Shown: positions 14,503-22,715, numbered from the stretch's first letter. The stretch is DNA of 25,339 nt from an uncultured Acetatifactor sp. (GCA_910586435.1 CAJUGT010000050.1:1-25339), one strand, 5' to 3'. The notes: generated from the sequence alone by a model not told the origin. Program-made: numbers and translations.

Positions 14503-15675
14503 ATGGAAGTGTATTTGGATAATTCCGCTACCACCAGAGTGTTTCCGGAAGTGGCGGAATTGATGACAAAAATCATGTGTGTGCATTACGGAAATCCATC
14601 CAGCCTTCACATGAAGGGAATAGAGGCGGAACAATATCTTATTTACGCAAAGCAGACATTCGCAAAGATACTGAAAGTGGAAGAAAAGGAGATTTTTTTC
14701 ACTTCCGGAGGTACAGAAGCTGATAATCTGGCAATTATGGGATGTGCCATGGCAAATAACAGAAGGGGCAGGCATCTGATTACCACTCAGGTGGAGCATC
14801 CGGCGGTACTCAATACCATGCGCCATATGGAATCCATGGGGTACAGGGTGACATATTTGCCAGTGAATGCTTACGGACAGATTTCTCTGGAAGAACTGCG
14901 GCGTCAGATTCGTCAGGATACGATTTTGGTTTCCATTATGCATACCAATAATGAAATCGGCGTGTTGCAGCCTGTGGAAGAGGCAGGAGAACTGATCAAG
15001 CGTATGAATCCCGACACTTTATTTCATGTGGATGCGGTGCAGGGATTTGGAAAGGCAAAAATATACCCTAAAAAGATGAGAATTGACCTGCTCTCTGCCA
15101 GCGGGCATAAAATTCATGGGCCCAAGGGTGTGGGGCTATTGTATATAGAGGACAAAGTAAAGATACAGCCCATAGTTCATGGGGGTGGGCAGCAGAGGAA
15201 TATTCGTTCCGGGACAGACAATGTGTCCGGCGCGGCAGGGATGGCCAAGGCAGCGGAGCTTCTGTACACCCATTATGAGGAAGACGCAAAAAGGCTGTAC
15301 GAATATAAGCGGTATTTTATGGAAGGTATACGGAAATTGGAGGGAGTTTGGATCAACGGCCTTATTCCCGGGATGCCGGACGGGGAAGGTACCGCCCCTC
15401 ATATAGTAAGCGTTTCCTTTGGAGGAATCCGAAGCGAAGTGCTGCTTCATGCATTGGAGGAAGATAAAATATATGTTTCCGCCGGCAGTGCCTGTGCGGC
15501 TCGCAAACCGCAGCCTTCCCAGACATTGAAGGCAATAGGGATCGACAAAAACCTGTTGGAATCCACCATCAGGTTCAGCTTCTCGGTTTATACCACTCGT
15601 GAAGAAATAGACTATACATTGGGGAAATTATATGATAAAATTCCTATATTGCGCAAATACACACGGAAAGGTTAG
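14503..15675 (+). CDS. Cysteine desulfurase (NifS/IscS family, NifZ-like partner of ThiI)
   Basis: A 390-residue PLP enzyme that turns cysteine into alanine and passes the sulfur on as an enzyme persulfide. Visible sites are LDNSATT (5-11), GNPSS (30-34), TSGGTEADN (67-75), VEHPAV with His99, HVDAVQ with Asp177, SASGHKIHGPKG with the PLP lysine K203, RSGTDN, and the catalytic loop SAGSACAARK with Cys331. The start is the ATG at 14503, seven bases after AAGGAG (14490-14495). The thiI gene follows after 41 bp. In Bacillus such a desulfurase (NifZ) next to thiI supplies sulfur for 4-thiouridine, and the pairing here argues for the same role. An ISC/SUF role is less likely given the context. Confidence 0.9.
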   Translation: MEVYLDNSATTRVFPEVAELMTKIMCVHYGNPSSLHMKGIEAEQYLIYAKQTFAKILKVEEKEIFFTSGGTEADNLAIMGCAMANNRRGRHLITTQVEHPAVLNTMRHMESMGYRVTYLPVNAYGQISLEELRRQIRQDTILVSIMHTNNEIGVLQPVEEAGELIKRMNPDTLFHVDAVQGFGKAKIYPKKMRIDLLSASGHKIHGPKGVGLLYIEDKVKIQPIVHGGGQQRNIRSGTDNVSGAAGMAKAAELLYTHYEEDAKRLYEYKRYFMEGIRKLEGVWINGLIPGMPDGEGTAPHIVSVSFGGIRSEVLLHALEEDKIYVSAGSACAARKPQPSQTLKAIGIDKNLLESTIRFSFSVYTTREEIDYTLGKLYDKIPILRKYTRKG

Positions 15676-15716
15676 AATAAAAACCGTTTTATAAGCTGGA
15701 AAGGATATTCAAGTTC

Positions 15717-16904
15717 ATGTTTACTTCTTTTTTGATAAAATATGCCGAAATCGGCGTTAAGGGAAAAAACAGATATTTATTTGAGGATGCTCTGGTGCGC
15801 CAGATAAAATACGCCTTGAAAAAATGTGATGGGGAGTATGAGGTTCATAAGTCCCAGGGACGTATCTACGTGGAAGCTCTGGGTGAATTTGACTATGACG
15901 ACGTAGTGGACCAGCTGGGAAAGGTATTTGGAATCTCAGGAATTTGCCCTGTGGTGTCCGTTGAGGACGAAGGCTTTGAAAAATTATGCGAGACGGTAAT
16001 AAAATATATTGCAGATGTATATCCGGACAGAAACAAAACGTTCAAGGTACATTCCAGACGGGCGCGTAAAAATTATCCAAAAGAATCAATGGAAATAAAT
16101 GCGGCTTTGGGGGAGGCGGTTCTTGGCGCCTACCCTGAAATGTCCGTGGACGTACATGAGCCGGAAATTCTGCTGAATATTGAGATTAGGGAAAAGATTC
16201 ATATTTATTCAAAGGTCATACCCGGTCCCGGAGGAATGCCTGTGGGCACGGGGGGCAAGGCTATGCTGCTCTTATCCGGCGGGATAGATTCCCCCGTGGC
16301 GGGATATATGATTGCCAAGCGGGGTGTGAAGCTGGATGCGGTGTATTTCCATGCGCCGCCATACACCGGAGAGCGCGCGAAGCAGAAGGTGATTGATTTG
16401 GCCAGGATTGTATCCAGATATACGGGGCCTATATATTTGCATGTTATTTCTTTCACTGATATACAATTGTATATTTATGATAAATGTCCCCATGAGGAGC
16501 TGACAATTATCATGCGGCGGTATATGATGCGTATTGCGGAGCATATTGCCCAGGAAACCGGCTGTCTTGGGCTGATTACAGGAGAAAGCATCGGACAGGT
16601 TGCCTCCCAGACTATGAGTTCCATGGTGGCTACCAATGAAGTGTGTGAGCTTCCCGTGTATCGTCCCCTGATTGGGTTTGACAAGCAGGAAATTGTGGAA
16701 GTGGCGGAAAAAATCGGTACATTTGAGACTTCGATTCTGCCCTTTGAGGACTGCTGTACTATTTTTGTGGCAAAGCATCCGGTGACAAAACCCAGTTTGA
16801 AAGTGATTCGGCGTCATGAACATTATCTGGATGAGAAGATAGAGGAATTGGTGCGGACAGCCCTGGAAACGGACGAGCTTATCATTGTTTCAGAAGAACA
16901 GTAG
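15717..16904 (+). CDS. thiI: tRNA 4-thiouridine synthase / sulfurtransferase ThiI
   Basis: A 395-residue enzyme that makes 4-thiouridine at position 8 of tRNA and may serve thiamine thiazole synthesis. It has the N-terminal ferredoxin-like domain, a THUMP domain (about 60-165), and a PP-loop pyrophosphatase domain with LLLSGGIDSPVAGYM near 182-196. YRPLIGFDKQEIVEVAEKIG and FEDCCTIF follow. The C-terminal rhodanese domain of the E. coli enzyme is absent, as in most Firmicutes, so sulfur would come directly from the desulfurase encoded just upstream. The ATG at 15717 follows GGAAAGGA (15698-15705) at a rather long spacing of 11. Confidence 0.95.
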   Translation: MFTSFLIKYAEIGVKGKNRYLFEDALVRQIKYALKKCDGEYEVHKSQGRIYVEALGEFDYDDVVDQLGKVFGISGICPVVSVEDEGFEKLCETVIKYIADVYPDRNKTFKVHSRRARKNYPKESMEINAALGEAVLGAYPEMSVDVHEPEILLNIEIREKIHIYSKVIPGPGGMPVGTGGKAMLLLSGGIDSPVAGYMIAKRGVKLDAVYFHAPPYTGERAKQKVIDLARIVSRYTGPIYLHVISFTDIQLYIYDKCPHEELTIIMRRYMMRIAEHIAQETGCLGLITGESIGQVASQTMSSMVATNEVCELPVYRPLIGFDKQEIVEVAEKIGTFETSILPFEDCCTIFVAKHPVTKPSLKVIRRHEHYLDEKIEELVRTALETDELIIVSEEQ

Positions 16905-16944
16905 AAGCGTAAGGCACTGAACCATTACATCCGTACAATAAAAT

Positions 16945-16985
16945 ACAACAAATAAAATACAACAGTTCAGTTAGCTGAACTGTTG
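16945..16985 (-). terminator. Terminator of the minus-strand HPr-like gene
   Basis: CAACAGTTCAG (16960-16970) and CTGAACTGTTG (16975-16985) form an 11-bp perfect stem with a 4-nt loop. Read on the minus strand it is followed by TATTTTATTTG, a T-rich tail. On the plus strand no T run follows, but the stem may still help insulate thiI. Confidence 0.7.
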
Positions 16986-17059
16986 CAAAACGGCATTGAA
17001 GTATCATATAACCGTCAGTGCTGCGCAATCAGGGTTCCGGGGCAGGCCCCGGGAGTATT

Positions 17060-17290
17060 TCAGATCATGTACGGTTTTATTGTTTCCATGACATCATTTG
17101 CGTTGTCTTCCGAGTGTATGTTCAGATCAATGGGTTTGGACAGATCCAGGCTGAAGATACCCATAATGGATTTGGCATCAATAACGTATCTGCCGGATAC
17201 AAGGTCAAAATCGCAGTCGAATTTGGATATATCGTTTACGAAGGACTTTACCTTGTCAATGGAATTTAAAGAAATTTGTACAGTTTTCAT
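17060..17290 (-). CDS. HPr-like phosphocarrier-family protein lacking the active-site histidine
   Basis: A 76-residue protein with the HPr fold pattern: MKTVQISLN, a helix IDKVKSFVNDISKF, strands, then YVIDAKSIMGIFSLDL, which matches the HPr region around regulatory Ser46, and a last helix NANDVMETIKPYM. The segment that should read GLHARPA is replaced by NSIDKV, so the phosphorylated His15 is missing. This recalls Crh, which keeps only the serine site. The equivalent serine here is Ser41. The ATG at 17290 (complement) follows AAGGAGG. It is the only minus-strand gene, placed between thiI and mtaB, with its own terminator. A regulatory rather than sugar-transport role is inferred. Confidence 0.8.
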   Translation of the reverse strand: MKTVQISLNSIDKVKSFVNDISKFDCDFDLVSGRYVIDAKSIMGIFSLDLSKPIDLNIHSEDNANDVMETIKPYMI

Positions 17291-17357
17291 ATTTGTCTCC
17301 TCCTTGATTAGGTCTGCAAGGTTACGATTCACAGTCCTGTACCGTGAACAGCAACTT

Positions 17358-17363
17358 TATAAT
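17358..17363 (+). promoter_or_regulatory. Possible -10 box for mtaB
   Basis: A perfect TATAAT lies 76 bp before the mtaB ATG in the divergent gap between the HPr-like gene and mtaB. No good -35 is found at 16-19 bp. An inverted repeat TTCAC/GTGAA (17328-17347) lies just upstream and might be an operator. Confidence 0.35.
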
Positions 17364-17438
17364 TCCTGTCTCCATCTTAATGGCTTGAGGAGTAAAAGTC
17401 AAGGGGAAAAGTCGATTCATTTTTTGAGGGAAGTTGGT

Positions 17439-18848
17439 ATGAAACGTGTGGCATTACATACTCTTGGCTGCAAGGTAAATGCTTATGAAACGGAGATTAT
17501 GCGGCAGAGTCTGAGGGAAAAAGGGTATCATATTGTCCCATTTGAAGAGGTGGCCGATATTTATATCATCAATACATGTACGGTGACTAACATTGCGGAT
17601 AGAAAGAGCAGACAGATGCTCCACCGGGTGAAACAGCGAAACCCCCAGGCGGTGGTGGTTGCGGTGGGGTGTTATGTGCAGACAGGAAGGAATGCGGTTG
17701 AAAAGGATGACAGCGTGGATCTTGCCGTGGGCAACAACTGTAAGAAGGAAATCGTCTCTATTCTGGAAAAGTATCTGAAGGAGCGTCAGGAAGATTCCCG
17801 TAAGGGGCTATGTGAGGAAGAACGAAAAAAGAGTCACATTGTGATTGGCATGGACGGTGACTGTGGATATGAGGAAACTCAGCTGAGGCACGCAGGAGAA
17901 CACACAAGGGCTTTTGTCAAGATTCAGGATGGATGCAATCAATTTTGCGCCTACTGCGTGATACCCTATGCCAGAGGAAGGGTGCGCAGCCGCAGGTGTG
18001 AAGACATTATAACAGAGATAGAAGGGCTGGTAAAAACCGGCTGCAAAGAAGTGGTGCTCACCGGCATCCACATCAGTTCTTATGGAATTGATTTTGAGGA
18101 GGAGGCATGGAAGAATGGGGTGAGCCAAACGCTTCAAAATGGCGGGAAAAAGGAGTATACCGGAAGCAGCAAGCTGATTGATCTGGTGGAACGCATCCAC
18201 AAAACGGAAGGGTTGGAAAGAATTCGTCTGGGATCTCTGGAACCAAGGATTATCACCGAGGATACGGCCAGAAGACTCTGTGAGATGCCAAAGGTCTGTC
18301 CTCATTTTCATTTGTCTCTCCAGAGCGGATGTGACGCAACTTTAAAGCGAATGAATAGACGTTACACTGTGGGGGAATACTATACCAGTGTGGAAATGCT
18401 GAGGAAATATTTCGGTCATGTGGCCGTTACTACGGATGTAATCGTAGGGTTTCCGGGGGAAACGGAGGAAGAATTTTCTCAGACGAAAGCATTCCTGGAA
18501 AAGGTGTCCTTTTATGAAATGCATATTTTCAAATATTCCAGGCGTGAGGGAACGAGAGCAGCGTCCATGCCGGGACAGGTGCCGGAATCGGAGAAGGCCT
18601 GGCGCAGCGGTGAACTGATTGCCCTGGAGGTAGGGCAGTCAAGAGAATTTCGTTGGAATTACATAGGAAGAAAGGCAGAAGTGCTCCTGGAAGAAGAACA
18701 GGAGATAAATGGAAGAGTCTATCTGGTGGGCCATACCAGAGATTATGTGAAGGTTGCGGTGGATACGCATGGAATGGTGGAAAACACGTTGGTCTGGGTG
18801 GAGGTGAAGGGATTTTTGACCGATGAAATCCTCATAGGGGAGAAGTAG
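17439..18848 (+). CDS. mtaB: tRNA (N6-L-threonylcarbamoyladenosine(37)-C2)-methylthiotransferase MtaB
   Basis: A 469-residue radical-SAM enzyme that converts t6A37 of tRNA to ms2t6A. The N-terminal domain has the three cluster cysteines C11 (LGCKVN), C47 (NTCTVT) and C78 (VGCYVQ). The radical-SAM motif CNQFCAYC has C166, C170 and C173. GSLEPR, HLSLQSG and DVIVGFPGETEEEF follow, and the C-terminal TRAM-like domain ends the protein. A linker of about 25 residues (EEEAWKNGVSQTLQNGG) before LIDLVERI looks longer than usual. The start at 17439 follows GAGGG (17426-17430). The frame stays open 152 codons further upstream, but that stretch is antisense to the HPr-like gene and has no ribosome site. 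In Bacillus this gene (yqeV) follows rsmE. Confidence 0.95.
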   Translation: MKRVALHTLGCKVNAYETEIMRQSLREKGYHIVPFEEVADIYIINTCTVTNIADRKSRQMLHRVKQRNPQAVVVAVGCYVQTGRNAVEKDDSVDLAVGNNCKKEIVSILEKYLKERQEDSRKGLCEEERKKSHIVIGMDGDCGYEETQLRHAGEHTRAFVKIQDGCNQFCAYCVIPYARGRVRSRRCEDIITEIEGLVKTGCKEVVLTGIHISSYGIDFEEEAWKNGVSQTLQNGGKKEYTGSSKLIDLVERIHKTEGLERIRLGSLEPRIITEDTARRLCEMPKVCPHFHLSLQSGCDATLKRMNRRYTVGEYYTSVEMLRKYFGHVAVTTDVIVGFPGETEEEFSQTKAFLEKVSFYEMHIFKYSRREGTRAASMPGQVPESEKAWRSGELIALEVGQSREFRWNYIGRKAEVLLEEEQEINGRVYLVGHTRDYVKVAVDTHGMVENTLVWVEVKGFLTDEILIGEK

Positions 18849-18929
18849 TAATGTAGAAGGCCTGCTGTTGTGAACAGAGTGAACAGTAACCAAATGGTGA
18901 CGTGAAATAAGCGCTCCATAACGTTAAGC

Positions 18930-18958
18930 TTGAATTTTACAGACAAATGAGGTATAGT
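18930..18958 (+). promoter_or_regulatory. Sigma-A promoter for the ireB-ruvX operon
   Basis: TTGAAT (18930-18935), 17 bp, TATAGT (18953-18958). The predicted leader to the ATG at 19055 is about 90 nt and is rich in GGCC blocks. Confidence 0.75.
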
Positions 18959-18969
18959 AGTAAAGAAAA

Positions 18970-19027
18970 GGGGCCGGAAAAGTTTTGAGACACAAAGAGT
19001 CATGTGAGGATGGCCCAAGAGGGGGCC
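18970..19027 (+). promoter_or_regulatory. GGCC-rich leader with two exclusive pairings
   Basis: GGCCC (19012-19016) can pair with GGGCC at 18971-18975 upstream or with GGGCC at 19023-19027 downstream, but not both. The structures lie between the promoter and the ribosome site GAGG (19044-19047). No T run is present, so an effect on translation or stability is more likely than attenuation. A regulatory role is inference only. Confidence 0.3.
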
Positions 19028-19054
19028 AAAGAGGGAGCAAAACGAGGTTAGAGT

Positions 19055-19318
19055 ATGCAGAACTTGGGAAATACACAATATTTCAGAGTAGACTCTGAGC
19101 CTGTGCCCGGGGCGAAGGGAGTATTGTCCGCCGTGTACGAGGCGCTGACAGAGAAAGGCTACAATCCGGTGAATCAGATTGTAGGATATATTATGAGCGG
19201 TGATCCTACCTATATTACCAGTCATAAAAATGCCAGGAGTCTGATTATGAAGGTGGAACGGGATGAATTGGTAGAGGAGCTTCTGACAGAATACATTAAG
19301 GCCATGGACTGGAAATAG
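19055..19318 (+). CDS. IreB family regulatory protein (UPF0297)
   Basis: An 87-residue protein of the IreB/UPF0297 family, with the typical start NTQYFRVDSEP, AVYEALTEKGYNPVNQIVGY, LMSGDP-like IMSGDPTYITSHKNAR, and DELVEELLTEYI. IreB of Enterococcus is a small dimeric protein phosphorylated by the PASTA kinase IreK and affects cephalosporin tolerance. The N-terminal Thr (T7 here) lies where phosphorylation would be expected. The gene order UPF0297-ruvX-DUF1292 is standard in Firmicutes (yrzL-yrrK-yrzB in Bacillus). The ATG at 19055 has GAGG seven bases upstream. It is the first gene of a long operon. Confidence 0.93.
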   Translation: MQNLGNTQYFRVDSEPVPGAKGVLSAVYEALTEKGYNPVNQIVGYIMSGDPTYITSHKNARSLIMKVERDELVEELLTEYIKAMDWK

Positions 19319-19359
19319 TGTGATGGAGCAGGAAGAAGAAAAGATACGGGAGAGAATAT

Positions 19360-19794
19360 ATGCGAATTATGGGTCTTGACTTTGGGTCAAAGACAGTGGG
19401 AGTGGCGGTCAGTGACAGCTTATTGATTACGGCACAGGGGGTGGAGATCATCCGGCGTAAGGAAGAAAATAAGCTGCGCCGTACATTGGCCCGCATTGAA
19501 GAGTTGATTGAGGAGTACGAGGTAGAAGAAATTGTTTTGGGCCTGCCAAAACATATGAATGCGTCGGAAGGAATTCGCGCGGAACTGACTTTGGAATTTC
19601 GAGAGAAATTAGAGCGCAGGACGGGATTGCCTGTGACCATGTGGGACGAGCGTCTGACAACGGTGATGGCCGAGAAGACTATGATAGAAGCAGGGGTGCG
19701 CAGGGAAAAGCGCAGAGAATATGTGGATAAGATAGCTGCGGTATTCATATTGCAGGGTTATCTGGACAGCCGGAGCCGTGAGGAACATCCGTGA
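19360..19794 (+). CDS. ruvX: Holliday junction resolvase-like RuvX (YqgF)
   Basis: A 144-residue RNase-H-fold protein. It has LDFGSKTVGVAVSD with the first catalytic Asp7, IVLGLPKHMNASEG, and WDERLTTVMAEK with the later acidic residue, then VDKIAAVFILQGYLD. Members are proposed to resolve Holliday junctions and have been linked to 16S rRNA 5' maturation. The length is normal. It lies 41 bp after the IreB-type gene in the conserved yrzL-yrrK-yrzB order. Confidence 0.94.
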   Translation: MRIMGLDFGSKTVGVAVSDSLLITAQGVEIIRRKEENKLRRTLARIEELIEEYEVEEIVLGLPKHMNASEGIRAELTLEFREKLERRTGLPVTMWDERLTTVMAEKTMIEAGVRREKRREYVDKIAAVFILQGYLDSRSREEHP

Positions 19795-19943
19795 TACATG
19801 GCGGTATTATCTTGATTTGAGCCGCGGCAAAGCTGTGGCGTGGAGATTAGGTAACAGTTCGGGGGCCTGCCTGAACTGCCGCGAAATCAGAGAGATACGG
19901 CGGGCCGGTATGCCGGAAGGCATGGACAAAGAGAAGGACAGCA
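19795..19943. other. Spacer between ruvX and the DUF1292 gene
   Basis: About 150 bp, where these genes are usually close. CAGTTC and GAACTG (near 19856-19879) make a 9-bp stem including a G-T pair, and CCGG/CCGG and ATGCC/GGCAT hairpins lie further on (near 19904-19923). No T run is present. The stretch may hold a stem-loop that sets relative expression; no protein is recognised. Confidence 0.3.
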
Positions 19944-20210
19944 ATGGAAAAATTGGAGAAGATAACATTGGATTTGGACGGGGGAAGCCCTGTGGAATAT
20001 TTTGTGTTGGAACAGACTCGTATCGGAGGGGTGGATTATCTGCTTTTGTCCGATGTGGAAGAGGGGGATGGAGAAGCGCTGATTCTGAAGGATATCTCTG
20101 AAGACGGAGAGGAAGAGGGCGTATTTGTTACCATTTCTGATGAGGAAGAACTTGCCGCGGTGGCGGAAGTTTTTGAGAATATGTTGGAAGACATCACGAT
20201 TGAGGAATAA
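19944..20210 (+). CDS. DUF1292 family protein (YrzB-like)
   Basis: An 88-residue, strongly acidic protein with the DUF1292 pattern: EKITLDLDGGSPVEYFVLEQTRIGG, VDYLLLSDVEE, ALILKDI and DEEELAAVAEVFENML. The function is unknown; the family is a constant neighbour of ruvX in Firmicutes. The ATG at 19944 follows AAGGA. The fur gene starts 38 bp downstream, breaking the usual link to the mltG-like gene, which appears 2.6 kb later. Confidence 0.9.
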   Translation: MEKLEKITLDLDGGSPVEYFVLEQTRIGGVDYLLLSDVEEGDGEALILKDISEDGEEEGVFVTISDEEELAAVAEVFENMLEDITIEE

Positions 20211-20248
20211 GCCGGATAGGATGTCAGGAATATTGGAGTTGGAGCAGG

Positions 20249-20713
20249 ATGACGGAAAGAGAGGACTTTAAGAAGCTTTTAAAAGAGAACGGGCTGAAGG
20301 TTACAAAGCAGCGGCTTAGGGTATTGGAAGCAATTGCTTCCTGCCCGGAGGAGCATCTGACCGCCGAGGAAATATTTGCTCTGGTAAAAGCGGAATTCCC
20401 GGACATTGGACTGGCTACGGTTTATAGAACAATACAACGGCTGAATGAGCTGCACCTGATTGACAAGGTCAATTTTGACGATGGGTTTGCCCGTTATGAG
20501 ATGGGGAATACTGCTGAACAGAAGCACCATCATCATCATCTGATCTGCATGAAATGCGGTATGGTAATTTCTTTTCAGGAGGACTTATTGGAAGAGCTGG
20601 AAGAGAAAATTGCAGGGACTGCCGGATTTTATGTCGTGAATCATGAGGTGAAGCTCTATGGTTATTGTAAAAAATGTGGAGGTAATTTGATTGAGGAAAA
20701 AAGAAAACAATAA
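20249..20713 (+). CDS. Fur-family transcriptional repressor
   Basis: A 154-residue metal-dependent regulator. The winged helix (about 1-85) has KVTKQRLRVLEAI, HLTAEEIFALV and GLATVYRTIQRLNEL. The dimerisation domain carries KHHHHHLICMKCG and the second zinc pair YCKKCGG, giving the four structural cysteines. It could be Fur, PerR or Zur; the His run preceding LICMKCG is common in Fur-like clostridial members, but metal choice cannot be settled. The ATG at 20249 lies after a GGAG-rich stretch. The rnj ribosome site and start codon lie inside the last codons of this gene, which implies translational coupling. Confidence 0.9.
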   Translation: MTEREDFKKLLKENGLKVTKQRLRVLEAIASCPEEHLTAEEIFALVKAEFPDIGLATVYRTIQRLNELHLIDKVNFDDGFARYEMGNTAEQKHHHHHLICMKCGMVISFQEDLLEELEEKIAGTAGFYVVNHEVKLYGYCKKCGGNLIEEKRKQ

Positions 20714-22364
20714 TGGTTCCGGGCTGAAGATAATTCCCTTAGGGGGGCTGGAACAAATTGGTATGAACATTACTGCCTTTGAATACGAGGACAGTATTGT
20801 TGTGGTGGACTGCGGCCTGTCATTCCCGGCGGATGACATGCTGGGGATTGACCTTGTGATTCCGGATGTGACTTATTTAAAGGACAATATCGACAGAGTG
20901 AAGGGATTTGCGATTACCCATGGGCATGAGGATCACATCGGGGCGCTGCCCTATGTGCTCAGGGAGGTGAATGTGCCCATATATGCCACGAGGCTTACCA
21001 TGGGCATTATAGAGAATAAGCTGCGGGAGCACAATCTGATCAAGGGAACCAAGAGAAAGGTTGTTAAGTTTGGTCAATCCATTAATATGGGTAAATTCAG
21101 GGTGGAATTTATCAAGACCAATCACAGCATTGTGGACGCAGCGGCACTGGCCATTTACTCACCTGCGGGCGTGGTGGTTCACACAGGTGATTTCAAGGTG
21201 GATTATACGCCGGTCTTTGGGGATGTCATTGACCTGCAAAGGTTTGCGGAGCTTGGAAAGAAGGGGGTACTGGCATTGATGTGTGATTCCACCAATGCGG
21301 AGCGCCCGGGTTTTACGGCTTCCGAGAGAACGGTGGGCAAGACCTTTGACACTTTATTTGAAGAGCACAAGAATACAAGGATTTTTGTAGCCACATTTGC
21401 GTCCAATGTGGACAGGGTGCAACAGATTATCAACAGTGCTTATAAATTTGGACGTAAGGTTTGTGTGGAAGGCCGCAGCATGGTCAGTATCATTGAGACG
21501 GCCAGGAATCTGGAATGTATCAGCATTCCGGATAACACATTGATAGAAGTGGAGCAGATGAAAGATTATCCCGATGAGCAGCAGGTGGTCATTACCACCG
21601 GAAGCCAGGGAGAAAGCATGGCTGCCCTGAGCCGTATGGCCAACGGAATGCATCGTAAGATTTCCATAGGTGTGGGCGATACGGTTATATTTTCATCCAA
21701 TCCCATTCCGGGGAATGAGAAATCGGTCACAAAGGTTATCAATGAATTGCTTAGAAAGGGCGCCGATGTGATATTTCAGGATGCCCATGTGTCGGGACAT
21801 GCCTGTCAGGAAGAAATCAAGCTGATATATTCCCTGATTCGGCCCAGATACACGGTGCCGGCCCATGGAGAAATCAAGCATTTGAAGGCACAGGCGAAGA
21901 TAGCCGAAAGCCTTGGCATGGACAAGGATCATATCTTTATCCTGTCATCAGGGGATGTGCTTGAGCTGAAAGAAGATAGTGCCAAAGTTACCGGCAGGGT
22001 TCCCGTGGGGGCGATTCTGGTGGATGGCCTTGGTGTGGGCGATGTGGGAAATGTGGTACTGAGAGACCGTCAGCACCTTGCCGAGGATGGTATCATGGTA
22101 GTGGTTATGAGCCTGGATCGGGGCAGCGGCATGTTGGTTGCGGGACCCGACATTGTGTCCCGGGGATTTGTATATGTAAAAGAGGCGGACGAACTCATTG
22201 ATGAGGCTCGCCAGACGGTGGATGAGGCGCTTCAGAAATGTCTGGATAAAGGAATTACCGATTGGGGAAAGCTGAAGAATACTACAAAGGATGCCCTGAG
22301 TGATTATGTGTGGAAGAAGACCAAGAGGCGTCCCATGATTCTGCCTATTATTATGGAAGTATAA
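20691..22364 (+). CDS. rnj: Ribonuclease J
   Basis: A 557-residue metallo-beta-lactamase/beta-CASP nuclease with 5'-to-3' exonuclease and endonuclease activity in mRNA decay and rRNA maturation. The metal motif THGHEDHIGALP has H77, H79, D81 and H82; KTNHSIVDA, VHTGDFKVD and the beta-CASP region (GRSMVSI, TTGSQGE) follow, with HVSGHA and VPAHGE, then the C-terminal domain. The start is TTG at 20691, overlapping fur by 23 bp and preceded by TGGAGGT (20677-20683). The next in-frame ATG (Met25) would lose the first beta strand. Confidence 0.95.
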   Translation: MRKKENNNGSGLKIIPLGGLEQIGMNITAFEYEDSIVVVDCGLSFPADDMLGIDLVIPDVTYLKDNIDRVKGFAITHGHEDHIGALPYVLREVNVPIYATRLTMGIIENKLREHNLIKGTKRKVVKFGQSINMGKFRVEFIKTNHSIVDAAALAIYSPAGVVVHTGDFKVDYTPVFGDVIDLQRFAELGKKGVLALMCDSTNAERPGFTASERTVGKTFDTLFEEHKNTRIFVATFASNVDRVQQIINSAYKFGRKVCVEGRSMVSIIETARNLECISIPDNTLIEVEQMKDYPDEQQVVITTGSQGESMAALSRMANGMHRKISIGVGDTVIFSSNPIPGNEKSVTKVINELLRKGADVIFQDAHVSGHACQEEIKLIYSLIRPRYTVPAHGEIKHLKAQAKIAESLGMDKDHIFILSSGDVLELKEDSAKVTGRVPVGAILVDGLGVGDVGNVVLRDRQHLAEDGIMVVVMSLDRGSGMLVAGPDIVSRGFVYVKEADELIDEARQTVDEALQKCLDKGITDWGKLKNTTKDALSDYVWKKTKRRPMILPIIMEV

Positions 22365-22397
22365 TAAATACACTCAAAGCGCAGGAGAAGAAAACAT

Positions 22398-22715
22398 ATG
22401 AGTGACATTGAGAGCGCAAGAGCCGCTTTTGTCTCTGCAATATTGGAGACAGAAGAATATCAGGCATATAACAGGGAATGTGGAAGGTTGAGGCAATATC
22501 CTGAACTGAAGGCACAGATTGACGAGTATCGTAAGCGTAATTATGAAATGCAATCGGCAGATATAGATTTTGAAAGTCTGGACAAATTTGAAAAGGAATA
22601 TGAAACCTTTAGGGAGAATCCTTTTGTGGCGGATTTTCTGGCAGCGGAACTTGGCTTCTGTAGGATGATGCAGCGGTTGAATCTGCTTATCACGGCGGAA
22701 CTGCATTTTGAGTGA
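22398..22715 (+). CDS. YlbF/YmcA family protein
   Basis: A 105-residue, mostly helical protein with the Com_YlbF pattern: ARAAFVSAILETEEYQAYNRE, LRQYPELKAQIDEYRKRNYE, and NPFVADFLAAELGFCRMMQRLN. In Bacillus YlbF forms the Y-complex with YmcA and YaaT, which steers RNase Y. Here it follows the RNase J gene by 33 bp, a fitting neighbour for RNA decay. Family members differ in role, so the link is inference. The start at 22398 follows AGGAGAAG. Confidence 0.85.
   Translation: MSDIESARAAFVSAILETEEYQAYNRECGRLRQYPELKAQIDEYRKRNYEMQSADIDFESLDKFEKEYETFRENPFVADFLAAELGFCRMMQRLNLLITAELHFE

Noticed and set aside
16983..17438. N-terminal extension of MtaB
   Set aside because: The frame is open but runs antisense over the HPr-like gene, lacks a ribosome site, and the family start MKRVALHTLGCKVN at 17439 has a good one.
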